Assembly: GCF_016632335.1 (NCBI RefSeq)
Contig: NZ_JAEPBG010000017.1
Location: 1 to 64,000, forward strand
Length of the DNA: 64,000 nucleotides
Source of the DNA: Noviherbaspirillum pedocola
GTDB lineage: Bacteria; Pseudomonadota; Gammaproteobacteria; Burkholderiales; Burkholderiaceae_D
Reading direction: 5' to 3'
The notes beneath the pieces are model-generated. The model saw only the letters and a list, made by a program, of their open reading frames with translations, had not been told where the DNA came from and searched no databases. The translations under genes and the position numbers were made by a program. Every line of letters begins with the position of its first letter. The stretch's first letter is position 1. This document shows positions 55,707 to 64,000 of this stretch, piece by piece.

Positions 55707-57518
55707 ATGGGACCAAGAATATACATGATACCCGGAATGCCAGATCTGCCAGAATATCGTGCAACCGATGCCGGAGTCATTGTCGCGGGTGTGCAAGAGC
55801 AAGGCGCTGACATTCATGTAAGTACGGATAACCCAGCACCTTCCCCTGTTCCCGCGCCCTTGCCTCGAGAAAATGAGCTGTACATTTGGTTCGGCAAAAC
55901 GATGCGCACTGTAGAAGAAGAAAAGCAGGCTCGCATGCAAGAGTTTTCCCCCCAAATCGTAGAGAAGGACGGTTTTTTTTTCCATTCGCCTGGAATTGCA
56001 GAAAACTTAAAGTTTGCCGTCGTTCGATTCTTGGGAAGCGTCTGTAAATTAATGGGAAAAAAGGAGCGCAGCGCTTACGACGGTTCCTGTAGTGTGGCCA
56101 GCCTGACCAGGACAAGCATTACTGGCTTGAATCTGGGTTATCACTCCGCGGATTTGGGTATATTCGGCCTGATCATGACATGTGTATATTTCGTTACCAC
56201 CTCGGTTAACGGTGCTCTGGCGGCGACGAGAATGGCATCGCTTTTTCAGTCCGAAGGCGAAAATTTATGCTGGATTCTGAACAACCAGAAAGAATTGGAC
56301 GACGTTGTAAAAAAATTGGGTGCGAAAAACGAAATACGCGTGGAGGAAGCTGCGCTATTCAACGAGTTCATGCGCAGAAAGGAAGGAATCAGTTTTCTGA
56401 AAAATACTGGAGATCGGATGCACGGCAGCGCGCGATCCGCATTTGGTCGCGAATCGCTGGGAATGATGCCGCGCACCATAATTTCCTTGCTCGAGTATAT
56501 AAAGAAGGTCTTCAAGGTCGCTTCCATTTCGAGTGAAGGACTGATCCTTGCTCAAGGCGCCGCACAAGTTATCGCTGGCCCGCTGGATATCAATCAAGCC
56601 TTGGCCGACAAAGACATTGTTCGGGAAAAGAAAAAGCAGTCGGACAATGCATCAGAATATTTGAAAAAATGGAAAAAAAATCTTGATCACGAAAAGAGTG
56701 GGCAGGAGCAGAAGACGTTGAACGACTTCGAGAAGAAGAAGGCAGAATCCGAATTTGATCTTCTTTCATCCATTCAACAGTGTTTCAATGCCAATCTGCA
56801 GCAGGCAGAGGACGAATGGAAAATGACTGACGTGCGTTTGGTACGGGGCTCGATACTGACTTCATCCGGAATCGCGCTGATTGCGAGCAATCTCGTTCTC
56901 TACTTGCAGCATGCGCATGTGCTGCATCTGGTAGGCCTGGCTATAACCATTCCAGTTGTTATCGCGGCATTGAAGATTTTGGCAGGCGTTGTGCTCGCTG
57001 GCTTTCTAGCGGCAGCCTGCTGGTTTGCTTATCGCGGATATGTCGCGGGCAGGAAGATGCAGGAAGAAAGGCGGGAAGCGAATTCATACCTGGCAAAAGA
57101 AGGGGAGAAGGAGCTTCCGCAAAACAATCGCTATATCGCGCTGCATCAGCTTGTTGAGAAGCTCGTAGAAGAGAATCCAACACCCGGTTTGAGCCCGAGT
57201 AAGGTTTCGACAAAGGAAATGTGCACTACGAATTTCCTCACCGAACTTGGCATGCGTCCTGAACATCTTGGTTCTCTTCTGATTGAATCGGAGAATCAGG
57301 AGAGCCCGGAAAAGCGGATTGAATGGTTAAAGTTAAATCTTGCACCGCTATTCGGCCTCGATTACGTGATCGAAACTGAATCGCAGCCCATTCCAGTACC
57401 GGCGGAACCGGAGCGAAAACAGCAGCCCGGAGGCTTAATGCGCTATGTCGCATCAGTCATAGAAAGTCCAGGCTTTGGGTTGAGCTCTTCTGCTTTTCCG
57501 CTCTTGCGCGGCGCCTGA
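55707..57518 (+). CDS. Unrecognised membrane protein with coiled coil, second gene of the putative effector pair
   Basis: 603 residues from ATG 55707; in-frame ATGs at 55725 and 55737 are alternatives, and none has a strong RBS. No family was recognised. The first 60 residues are proline-rich and polar (STDNPAPSPVPAPLPRENEL). Hydrophobic stretches lie near 147-170, 380-400 and 405-442 (VVIAALKILAGVVLAGFLAA). Residues 300-370 are highly charged and probably a coiled coil. Like its neighbour it lacks a signal peptide and combines a polar N-terminus with hydrophobic hairpins, so both may be secreted by the same route. A 99-nt gap separates the genes. Confidence 0.68.
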   Translation: MGPRIYMIPGMPDLPEYRATDAGVIVAGVQEQGADIHVSTDNPAPSPVPAPLPRENELYIWFGKTMRTVEEEKQARMQEFSPQIVEKDGFFFHSPGIAENLKFAVVRFLGSVCKLMGKKERSAYDGSCSVASLTRTSITGLNLGYHSADLGIFGLIMTCVYFVTTSVNGALAATRMASLFQSEGENLCWILNNQKELDDVVKKLGAKNEIRVEEAALFNEFMRRKEGISFLKNTGDRMHGSARSAFGRESLGMMPRTIISLLEYIKKVFKVASISSEGLILAQGAAQVIAGPLDINQALADKDIVREKKKQSDNASEYLKKWKKNLDHEKSGQEQKTLNDFEKKKAESEFDLLSSIQQCFNANLQQAEDEWKMTDVRLVRGSILTSSGIALIASNLVLYLQHAHVLHLVGLAITIPVVIAALKILAGVVLAGFLAAACWFAYRGYVAGRKMQEERREANSYLAKEGEKELPQNNRYIALHQLVEKLVEENPTPGLSPSKVSTKEMCTTNFLTELGMRPEHLGSLLIESENQESPEKRIEWLKLNLAPLFGLDYVIETESQPIPVPAEPERKQQPGGLMRYVASVIESPGFGLSSSAFPLLRGA

Positions 57519-57562
57519 GCCGCAAGCAGCTTTTTGGGAAAAACCCGACGGCCGCAAGCAAT

Positions 57563-57595
57563 AAAAAACGCCCGCTTTCGCGGGCGTTTCCTTTT
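57563..57595. terminator. Bidirectional terminator between the island and groEL
   Basis: AAACGCCCGC, loop TTTC, GCGGGCGTTT, with an A-run on the left (T-run for groEL on the minus strand) and TTTCCTTTT on the right. Confidence 0.88.
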
Positions 57596-57629
57596 CAGCC
57601 AATTACAGCCGACTGGCTTGCACCAACAA

Positions 57630-59285
<1,656 letters not shown>

Positions 59286-59355
59286 TTACTCCTTGCGTAT
59301 TCGTGAATGAAATTTGCCGCGGCCGGCGCATCGCGCCCGGGCCGCGGCCTCCGGA

Positions 59356-59646
59356 TTACTTCTGGACGATGGCCAGGATGTCTTCTTCGCGCATGACGAG
59401 CAGTTCCTCGCCGTCCACTTTCACGGACTGGCCGGAATACTTGCCAAACAGAACGCGGTCGCCGATTTTCACGTCGAGAGGACGGACTTGACCGCCTTCC
59501 AGGATCTTGCCGTTGCCGACGGCCAAAACTTCACCCTGATCCGGCTTTTCAGCGGCGGTTTCAGGAAGAACGATGCCCGATGCGGTTTTGGTTTCCTGGT
59601 CGAGTCGCTTGACGATGACGCGATCGTGCAAAGGACGAAGTGCCAT
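59356..59646 (-). CDS. groES: Co-chaperonin GroES (10 kDa)
   Basis: 96 residues. [20 protein letters not shown], the mobile loop [20 protein letters not shown], and [20 protein letters not shown]. It caps the GroEL ring. First gene of the groESL operon, with a CIRCE element and a sigma-70 promoter upstream. Confidence 0.98.
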   Translation of the reverse strand: MALRPLHDRVIVKRLDQETKTASGIVLPETAAEKPDQGEVLAVGNGKILEGGQVRPLDVKIGDRVLFGKYSGQSVKVDGEELLVMREEDILAIVQK

Positions 59647-59745
59647 ACAAACTCCTAAAGTGTGTTGTCAGTCATTGTTGGAGAGGACGAAGGAGGCGCT
59701 TTTCGCTGCAGTCGTCCGCTGGGATTCGACGGAGGCGGGCAATTA

Positions 59746-59772
59746 TTAGCACTCCCCGTCAGCGAGTGCTAA
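59746..59772 (-). promoter_or_regulatory. CIRCE operator (HrcA binding site) of groESL
   Basis: TTAGCACTC-N9-GAGTGCTAA, a perfect match to the CIRCE consensus with the standard 9-nt spacer. It directly follows the -10 box, so HrcA bound here would block transcription start until heat shock. Confidence 0.97.
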
Positions 59773-59800
59773 GTATAGGGATGGTCATTTTAATTTTCAA
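59772..59800 (-). promoter_or_regulatory. Sigma-70 promoter of groESL
   Basis: On the minus strand TTGAAA (59800-59795), 17 nt, then TATACT (59777-59772). Spacing is optimal and the CIRCE site begins at the end of the -10 box. No sigma-32 consensus was noticed. Confidence 0.85.
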
Positions 59801-59863
59801 GGCCGGCAACATGTCACTTTCATGACGTGCCGGCACGGTGTGGCGACGCTTCCCCTGATTTCT

Positions 59864-60820
59864 TCAGCCTTGTTTCTTATGGGATTCCCACACCAGATCG
59901 GCGGCGCACAGGTCTTCGATCGCGGCGCCGACCGATTTGAAGACCGTCACTTCGGCCGTATCGTTCCGTCCGGGATGTGCGCCCGAGCACAATTGCGCCA
60001 GCTCGGCGTGAATCGATTCAATGCCCAATGCGCCGTTGGCAAGCGGCTGCACCAGGTCGCCGGCCTCGGCCAGCGCGCCGGCCCGGGTATCGACGAATAC
60101 CGAGGCGCGCGCCATCAGGGCATCGTCCGCTTCGCGCATGTTCGGCTTGAAGCCGCCGACGAGGTCGACATGAGCGCCCGGTGCGATCCACTCGCCGCGC
60201 AGGATCGGTTCGGTACTGGTCGTCGCACAGCTGATGATGTCAGCAGCGCGGGCTTCGGCTTCGAGGTTTTGCGCGGCGCGCACGGTGACCTGCTGTGGCA
60301 ACTCGGCCTGCAGGCGTGATACCGTGCGCGCCACTTTTTCCGCCGAACGGCCCCAGACCGCGACTTCCCGTATGCCGCGCGCCACGCAGTGCGCCGCGGC
60401 CATGTATGGCGCCAGCGAGCCGGTGCCGACCAGCAGCAGGCGCCGGCTGTCCGGGCGCGAAAGAAATTGCGATGCCAGCGCGGAGGCGGCGGCGGTGCGG
60501 CGCAGCGTCAATTCCTCGCCATCCATCAGCGCCAGCGGCGCGCCGGTGACGCTGTCGAGCAGCATGAAGATCGAATGCACCGTCGGAAGGCCGCGCACCC
60601 CATTGTTCGGCGCGACCGTGACCAGCTTCATGCCGGCATGGCGTTGCGGCTGCCACACCGGCATCAGCAGCATCACAGTGTTTTCCTGCGGCGAGATCGC
60701 ATGCACGTGGCGCTTCGGCGACTCAATGTCGGCGACGAAGGCGGCCCGCAAGGCGGAAATCAGGGCTTCGTAGGGAAGGGCGGCGCGCAATTGGTCCGCG
60801 GTGAGATGAGGAATCATCAT
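59864..60820 (-). CDS. Ornithine cyclodeaminase / mu-crystallin family protein
   Basis: 318 residues (a second ATG follows directly). MLLMPVWQPQRHAGMKLVTV, GVRGLPTVHSIFMLLDSVTG, ALMDGEELTLRRTAAASALA and the NAD(P)-binding RRLLLVGTGSLAPYMAAAHC are family signatures. Members include ornithine cyclodeaminase and pyrroline-2-carboxylate, alanine and ketimine reductases. Which substrate is used here cannot be told from sequence. It is a single gene, divergent from dacB. Confidence 0.9.
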   Translation of the reverse strand: MMIPHLTADQLRAALPYEALISALRAAFVADIESPKRHVHAISPQENTVMLLMPVWQPQRHAGMKLVTVAPNNGVRGLPTVHSIFMLLDSVTGAPLALMDGEELTLRRTAAASALASQFLSRPDSRRLLLVGTGSLAPYMAAAHCVARGIREVAVWGRSAEKVARTVSRLQAELPQQVTVRAAQNLEAEARAADIISCATTSTEPILRGEWIAPGAHVDLVGGFKPNMREADDALMARASVFVDTRAGALAEAGDLVQPLANGALGIESIHAELAQLCSGAHPGRNDTAEVTVFKSVGAAIEDLCAADLVWESHKKQG

Positions 60821-61046
60821 GGTAGGGAAATCCTGAAAGCGTGGCCGCCTTGTCGCGACTACGGTTTGTTGATCGGCCCGGCAACCTTCCGGGAATGGGC
60901 GCTGGAGTGTATCGCGAGTGCCGGCACAATTCTGTCTGCTAACATGCCCGCAGCCGTTTCGGGTGATATCCGCACGCCGCTATCTTGTTGGTTCGACAAG
61001 CGCATTCTTCGTAGGCGAAAACGTATTCCGGTTCCCATCTTCTTCC

Positions 61047-62459
61047 ATGCCCATGTTCAGAAAACTGCAGGCTTTGCTTTTCCTTCTGCTCTGTTGCGTC
61101 GCCGCGCAGGCGCAGGAATTACCGGCGCCGGTAGCCGCGGCATTGCGCCGCGCCGGCGTACCACCTGAGGCGATTGGCGTCTATGTGCGCGCCGTCGAAA
61201 GTCCGCGGCCGCTGTTGGCAATCAATCCGACCTTGCCGTTGTCGCCGGCATCGACAATGAAGCTGTTCACCACGGATGCGGCGTTGGAAACGCTGGGCCC
61301 GGCCTATGTGTGGAAAACCGCGGCGTATGTGCGTGGGCGCCAGCAGGATGGCGTGCTGGAAGGCGACCTGATCCTGCGCGGCGCCGGCGATCCGCATCTC
61401 GTACAGGAAAACCTGTGGCTGTTCCTGCGCCGCATTCGCGACAAGGGAATCCGCGATATCCGCGGCGACCTGCTGCTCGACCGCAGCCTGTTCGCCGACG
61501 ATGCCCATGACGCCGCACTCTTCGATGGCGAGCCGCTGAAGTCCTACAACGCCGGCGCCGATGCGCTGCTGCTGAACTTCAATGCCTTTGCCGTGCGCCT
61601 CGTGCCGGATCAGGCCGCCGGCCGCGCGCAAGTGCTGGTCGAGCCGCCGGTGGCTGGCCTTGCGGTCAGCGGTCCACGCCTGGTGGGCGGTGATTGCGGC
61701 GATTGGAAAGGCAATCTTTCGCCGCGCATCGACGATGCTGCGATCGCCATCGAGGGTGATTACCCGTATGCCTGCGGTGAAAAGGAATGGTTCATCCATC
61801 CCTATGGAATGAAGCGCTCGGCGTATTTCGGCGCGGTGTTCCGGCAGATATGGAAAGAACTTGGCGGCAGCTTTTCCGGCACGGTGCGCGATGCGCCATT
61901 GCCTGCCGATGCCCGCCTGGTCGCCGAATGGCAATCCGAGCCGCTCGGGCAGGTGGTGCGCGATATCAACAAGTACAGCAACAACGTGATGGCGCGGCAA
62001 TTGCTGCTGACGCTGGGCGCGGAAAGCGGCGCGCGACCGGCCGATGCCGCCAGCGGCGCGCAGGCGGTGCGCGCCTGGCTGGCGCGAAAGGGCATCCCCG
62101 CGCCGGAACTGGTGATCGATAACGGCTCCGGGCTGTCGCGCAATGCCCGGGTGTCCGCCGATACCATGGGACGCATGCTGATCACCGCTTTCCATGCGCC
62201 GACCATGCCCGAGTTCATCGCCTCGCTGCCGATCGCCGCGCTCGATGGTTCGATGCGCAACCGCCTGCGCGACAGCGACGCTGCCGGCCGTGCGCATCTG
62301 AAGACCGGCACGCTGGAGGGGGTGCGCGCCATTGCCGGCTATGTGTTGTCGGCATCGGGACGGCGCTATGCGCTGGTGTGCCTGGTCAACCATCCGAATG
62401 CGACGGCCTCGCTGCGTGCGATGGATGCGTTGCTGCAATGGGTGTATGAGCGCGGATGA
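61047..62459 (+). CDS. dacB: D-alanyl-D-alanine carboxypeptidase/endopeptidase (PBP4)
   Basis: 470 residues from ATG 61047 (another ATG 6 nt on). Signal peptide MFRKLQALLFLLLCCVAAQA. The penicillin-binding motifs are SPASTMKLFTT (SxxK), KYSNNVMARQ (SxN) and HLKTGTLEGVRAIAGYVLS (KTG), with the long insertion between SxxK and SxN that marks PBP4. It trims and cleaves peptidoglycan peptides in the periplasm. The larger open frame to 60918 is not needed. Confidence 0.93.
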   Translation: MPMFRKLQALLFLLLCCVAAQAQELPAPVAAALRRAGVPPEAIGVYVRAVESPRPLLAINPTLPLSPASTMKLFTTDAALETLGPAYVWKTAAYVRGRQQDGVLEGDLILRGAGDPHLVQENLWLFLRRIRDKGIRDIRGDLLLDRSLFADDAHDAALFDGEPLKSYNAGADALLLNFNAFAVRLVPDQAAGRAQVLVEPPVAGLAVSGPRLVGGDCGDWKGNLSPRIDDAAIAIEGDYPYACGEKEWFIHPYGMKRSAYFGAVFRQIWKELGGSFSGTVRDAPLPADARLVAEWQSEPLGQVVRDINKYSNNVMARQLLLTLGAESGARPADAASGAQAVRAWLARKGIPAPELVIDNGSGLSRNARVSADTMGRMLITAFHAPTMPEFIASLPIAALDGSMRNRLRDSDAAGRAHLKTGTLEGVRAIAGYVLSASGRRYALVCLVNHPNATASLRAMDALLQWVYERG

Positions 62460-62555
62460 GCTTTTTGCGGCGGCATGCTGTGTTGCCAGCATGCCGCCTA
62501 CGCCCAGCTAGCCGGTCTTTTCGCGTGATCGCCCGTGCGCCGCACCTAGGCTGCG

Positions 62556-63053
62556 CTACAGAATGATCGGCCTGTCCGACAACTGATTCGTGCGCTGCCC
62601 ATCCGAAGGCATGCGTTGCGCGAGCAGGGCGTTCAGGCTCGACAGCGCCGCCACTGCGCCATCCCGGTAGCTGCCTCGTGCGAAGTCGCGGGTCATGGCG
62701 TCGCAAATCGCCTGCCATTCCTTGGCTTCCACCAGGCGGCCAACGCCGCGGTCGGTCAGGATCTCGACTTCGCGATCAGCCAAGTTCACATACATCAGCA
62801 CACCGCTGTTTTCCTCGGTATCCCAGATGCGGTAGTCCGAGAACAGCATGCGTGCACGCGCGCGGGCGTGGACGCCGTCGATCAATTCAGCCAGCGGCAA
62901 TGCGGCTTCGATGATGATCCGCACTTCGGCACGATGGCTTTGTTCGCCTTCGCGGATCGCTCGCTGCAACTCGTGCAGCGCCTGCGGCGGAAAAGCGCGC
63001 CGTCCGCTTGCCGCGGTGGTGAAGAGATGCCTGAAGATGCGCCTGAGTTTCAT
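62556..63053 (-). CDS. TPM-domain protein (cytoplasmic partner of LemA/YgcG operon)
   Basis: 165 residues from ATG 63053; an in-frame GTG at 63059 would give 167 and overlap the upstream stop by 4 nt (GTGA), equally possible. It has no signal peptide. AEVRIIIEAALPLAELIDGV and SGVLMYVNLADREVEILTDR then GVGRLV are the TPM core. This short TPM protein commonly follows a lemA and a secreted TPM gene. Function is not established. Confidence 0.85.
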   Translation of the reverse strand: MKLRRIFRHLFTTAASGRRAFPPQALHELQRAIREGEQSHRAEVRIIIEAALPLAELIDGVHARARARMLFSDYRIWDTEENSGVLMYVNLADREVEILTDRGVGRLVEAKEWQAICDAMTRDFARGSYRDGAVAALSSLNALLAQRMPSDGQRTNQLSDRPIIL

Positions 63054-63055
63054 AT

Positions 63056-63877
63056 TCACCAGTTCCCCGATGCGCCGCCGCCGTCAAAGGTGCCGCCGCC
63101 GCCGGAATAGCCGCCGCCCGATCCGCCGCTGAATCCTCCACCACCGAAACCACCGCCGAAGCCACCGCGACGACCCATCTCGTTGGCAATGCTGTTGCCG
63201 ATGATAATGCCCGCGTTGCGGCCCCAGTCATTTGCGCCAAGCGCACGGCGTCGTGAGCCGCGTGAGAACATGCGCATGAGCATCAGCAGCACGAAGAACA
63301 ACACGATCGGCCACCAGAAGCCAGTGTCTTCGCTCTGCTGTGACGCTTGCCCTTGTGTCGGAGGCGGCAGATTCTCCTTGTCCACCAGCGCCGCGATCGC
63401 AGAGACGCCGGCAACCAGGCCGCCATAGAAATCGTTCTGCCGGAAATGCGGCGCAATGATGTCCTGCAGAATGCGCTTGGATTGTGCATCGGTCAGCGAG
63501 CCCTGCACGCCGCGCCCGGCTTCAATACGCAGGCGGCGCAGCGACGGCGGATTGTCCCGCGCCACCAGCAGGATCACACCGTCGTCGACGCCGCTGCGCC
63601 CGAGCTTCCAGGCTTCGGCCACGCGGATGCTGTATTGCTCGATGGCTTCCGGCGCCGTCGAGGCGACGATCAGCACCGCGATCTGGTTGCCGGTCTTGTC
63701 CTCATGCTCTTTCAGCACATTCTCGAGCGCATCGCGCTGAGCCGGCACGAGCATGCCGATCGTGTCGGTGACGCGCGCGCTCAGCGGCGGTATCGGCGTG
63801 AAGTCCTGCGCCAAGGCCATCGCGCATGCCAGCGCCAGCAAGAGGCCAAGCAGCGCGCCCAGCGGTTTCATGATCAT
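63056..63877 (-). CDS. Secreted/membrane TPM-domain protein (YgcG family)
   Basis: 273 residues. Signal peptide LLGLLLALACAMALAQ. The TPM domain (VTDTIGMLVPAQRDALENVL, GNQIAVLIVAS, IEAGRGVQGSLTDAQSKRIL) is followed by a membrane helix (FWWPIVLFFVLLMLMRMF) and a glycine-rich tail ending GGGASGNW. It starts 1 nt after the lemA stop (CAT-CTA on the plus strand), so it is in operon. The role of LemA-TPM pairs is unclear; envelope-related functions are suspected. Confidence 0.9.
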   Translation of the reverse strand: MIMKPLGALLGLLLALACAMALAQDFTPIPPLSARVTDTIGMLVPAQRDALENVLKEHEDKTGNQIAVLIVASTAPEAIEQYSIRVAEAWKLGRSGVDDGVILLVARDNPPSLRRLRIEAGRGVQGSLTDAQSKRILQDIIAPHFRQNDFYGGLVAGVSAIAALVDKENLPPPTQGQASQQSEDTGFWWPIVLFFVLLMLMRMFSRGSRRRALGANDWGRNAGIIIGNSIANEMGRRGGFGGGFGGGGFSGGSGGGYSGGGGTFDGGGASGNW

Positions 63878-64000
63878 CTACTTGCCGAAGTTGACCGTGG
63901 GAGCGTTCGAGATCGCGCGCTCGTTTTCAACGGTGAAGGATGGACGCACCGGGTAATGGAAAATCATGGCCGTGAGGTTGGTGGGGAAGCTGCGCGCGAG
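63878..64000 (-). CDS. lemA: LemA family protein (C-terminal end, cut by window edge)
   Basis: The last 40 codons read SFPTNLTAMIFHYPVRPSFT then VENERAISNAPTVNFGK and a TAG stop. FPxN ... PxFxVENExAISxxPxVxF is the LemA C-terminal signature. The start lies beyond the window. Confidence 0.9.
   Translation of the reverse strand, partial: LARSFPTNLTAMIFHYPVRPSFTVENERAISNAPTVNFGK

Overview
The window reads as about 64 kb of a GC-rich betaproteobacterial chromosome. The order Burkholderiales is well supported, and a member of the Oxalobacteraceae (Herbaspirillum, Noviherbaspirillum or Massilia type) is the likeliest source. Supporting evidence: the gene order ompA-ubiG-gph-ssrA facing gyrA-pheA-hisC-tyrA-aroA-cmk-rpsA-ihfB-lapA-lapB, a one-piece tmRNA with tag ANDEAYALAA, a PEP-CTERM protein with a sigma-54 type promoter, and a CIRCE-controlled groESL operon. 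The species was not identified.

Layout. 1-3.0 kb: the end of an IS630-type transposase and a TRAP transporter operon (dctP, fused dctQM). 3.5-13.9 kb: a minor-pilin operon for type IV pili (fimT-pilV-pilW-pilX-pilY1-pilE), in which pilY1 is split by a complete group II intron in sense orientation. 13.9-15.9 kb: a TonB-like protein, an exported intradiol dioxygenase and a TM2 protein. 15.9-16.6 kb: ssrA (tmRNA), whose 3' end and terminator are copied in two tandem 166-bp units. 16.7-18.8 kb: gph, ubiG, ompA. 19.3-29.4 kb: gyrA, then the aromatic amino-acid genes pheA, hisC, tyrA and aroA, then cmk, rpsA and ihfB. 29.5-35.4 kb: lapA-lapB-hldA (LPS), a ComEA-like protein, cysM, a small HTH protein, a DUF1415 protein and yaeQ. 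35.4-36.8 kb: a PepA-like PEP-CTERM protein behind a long AT-rich control region. 36.9-44.0 kb: a two-partner secretion pair, with a large haemagglutinin-like TpsA carrying about ten YDG repeats and its TpsB; the two genes are separated by a structured inverted-repeat element. 44.1-51.3 kb: a chemotaxis receptor, an IS5 transposase relic and the mltB-tgpA-DUF58-moxR operon. 51.5-53.4 kb: a histone-deacetylase-like hydrolase and the GTPase RbgA. 53.6-57.5 kb: an AT-rich three-gene island, with a CesT-type secretion chaperone followed by two unrecognised membrane proteins. 57.6-64 kb: groEL-groES, an ornithine-cyclodeaminase-family gene, dacB, and the end of a lemA-TPM-TPM operon.

Most promising for novelty: (1) the chaperone plus two membrane-protein island, which looks like a secreted-effector cassette of unknown type; (2) the group II intron in pilY1, with readable exon-binding pairings and unusual terminal nucleotides, which makes pilus adhesin expression depend on splicing; (3) the tandem ssrA-end repeat, whose palindromes carry compensatory changes; (4) the inverted-repeat element between tpsA and tpsB; (5) the sigma-54 promoter and upstream inverted repeat of the PEP-CTERM gene. 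All calls were made by reading the sequence; no database search was run.
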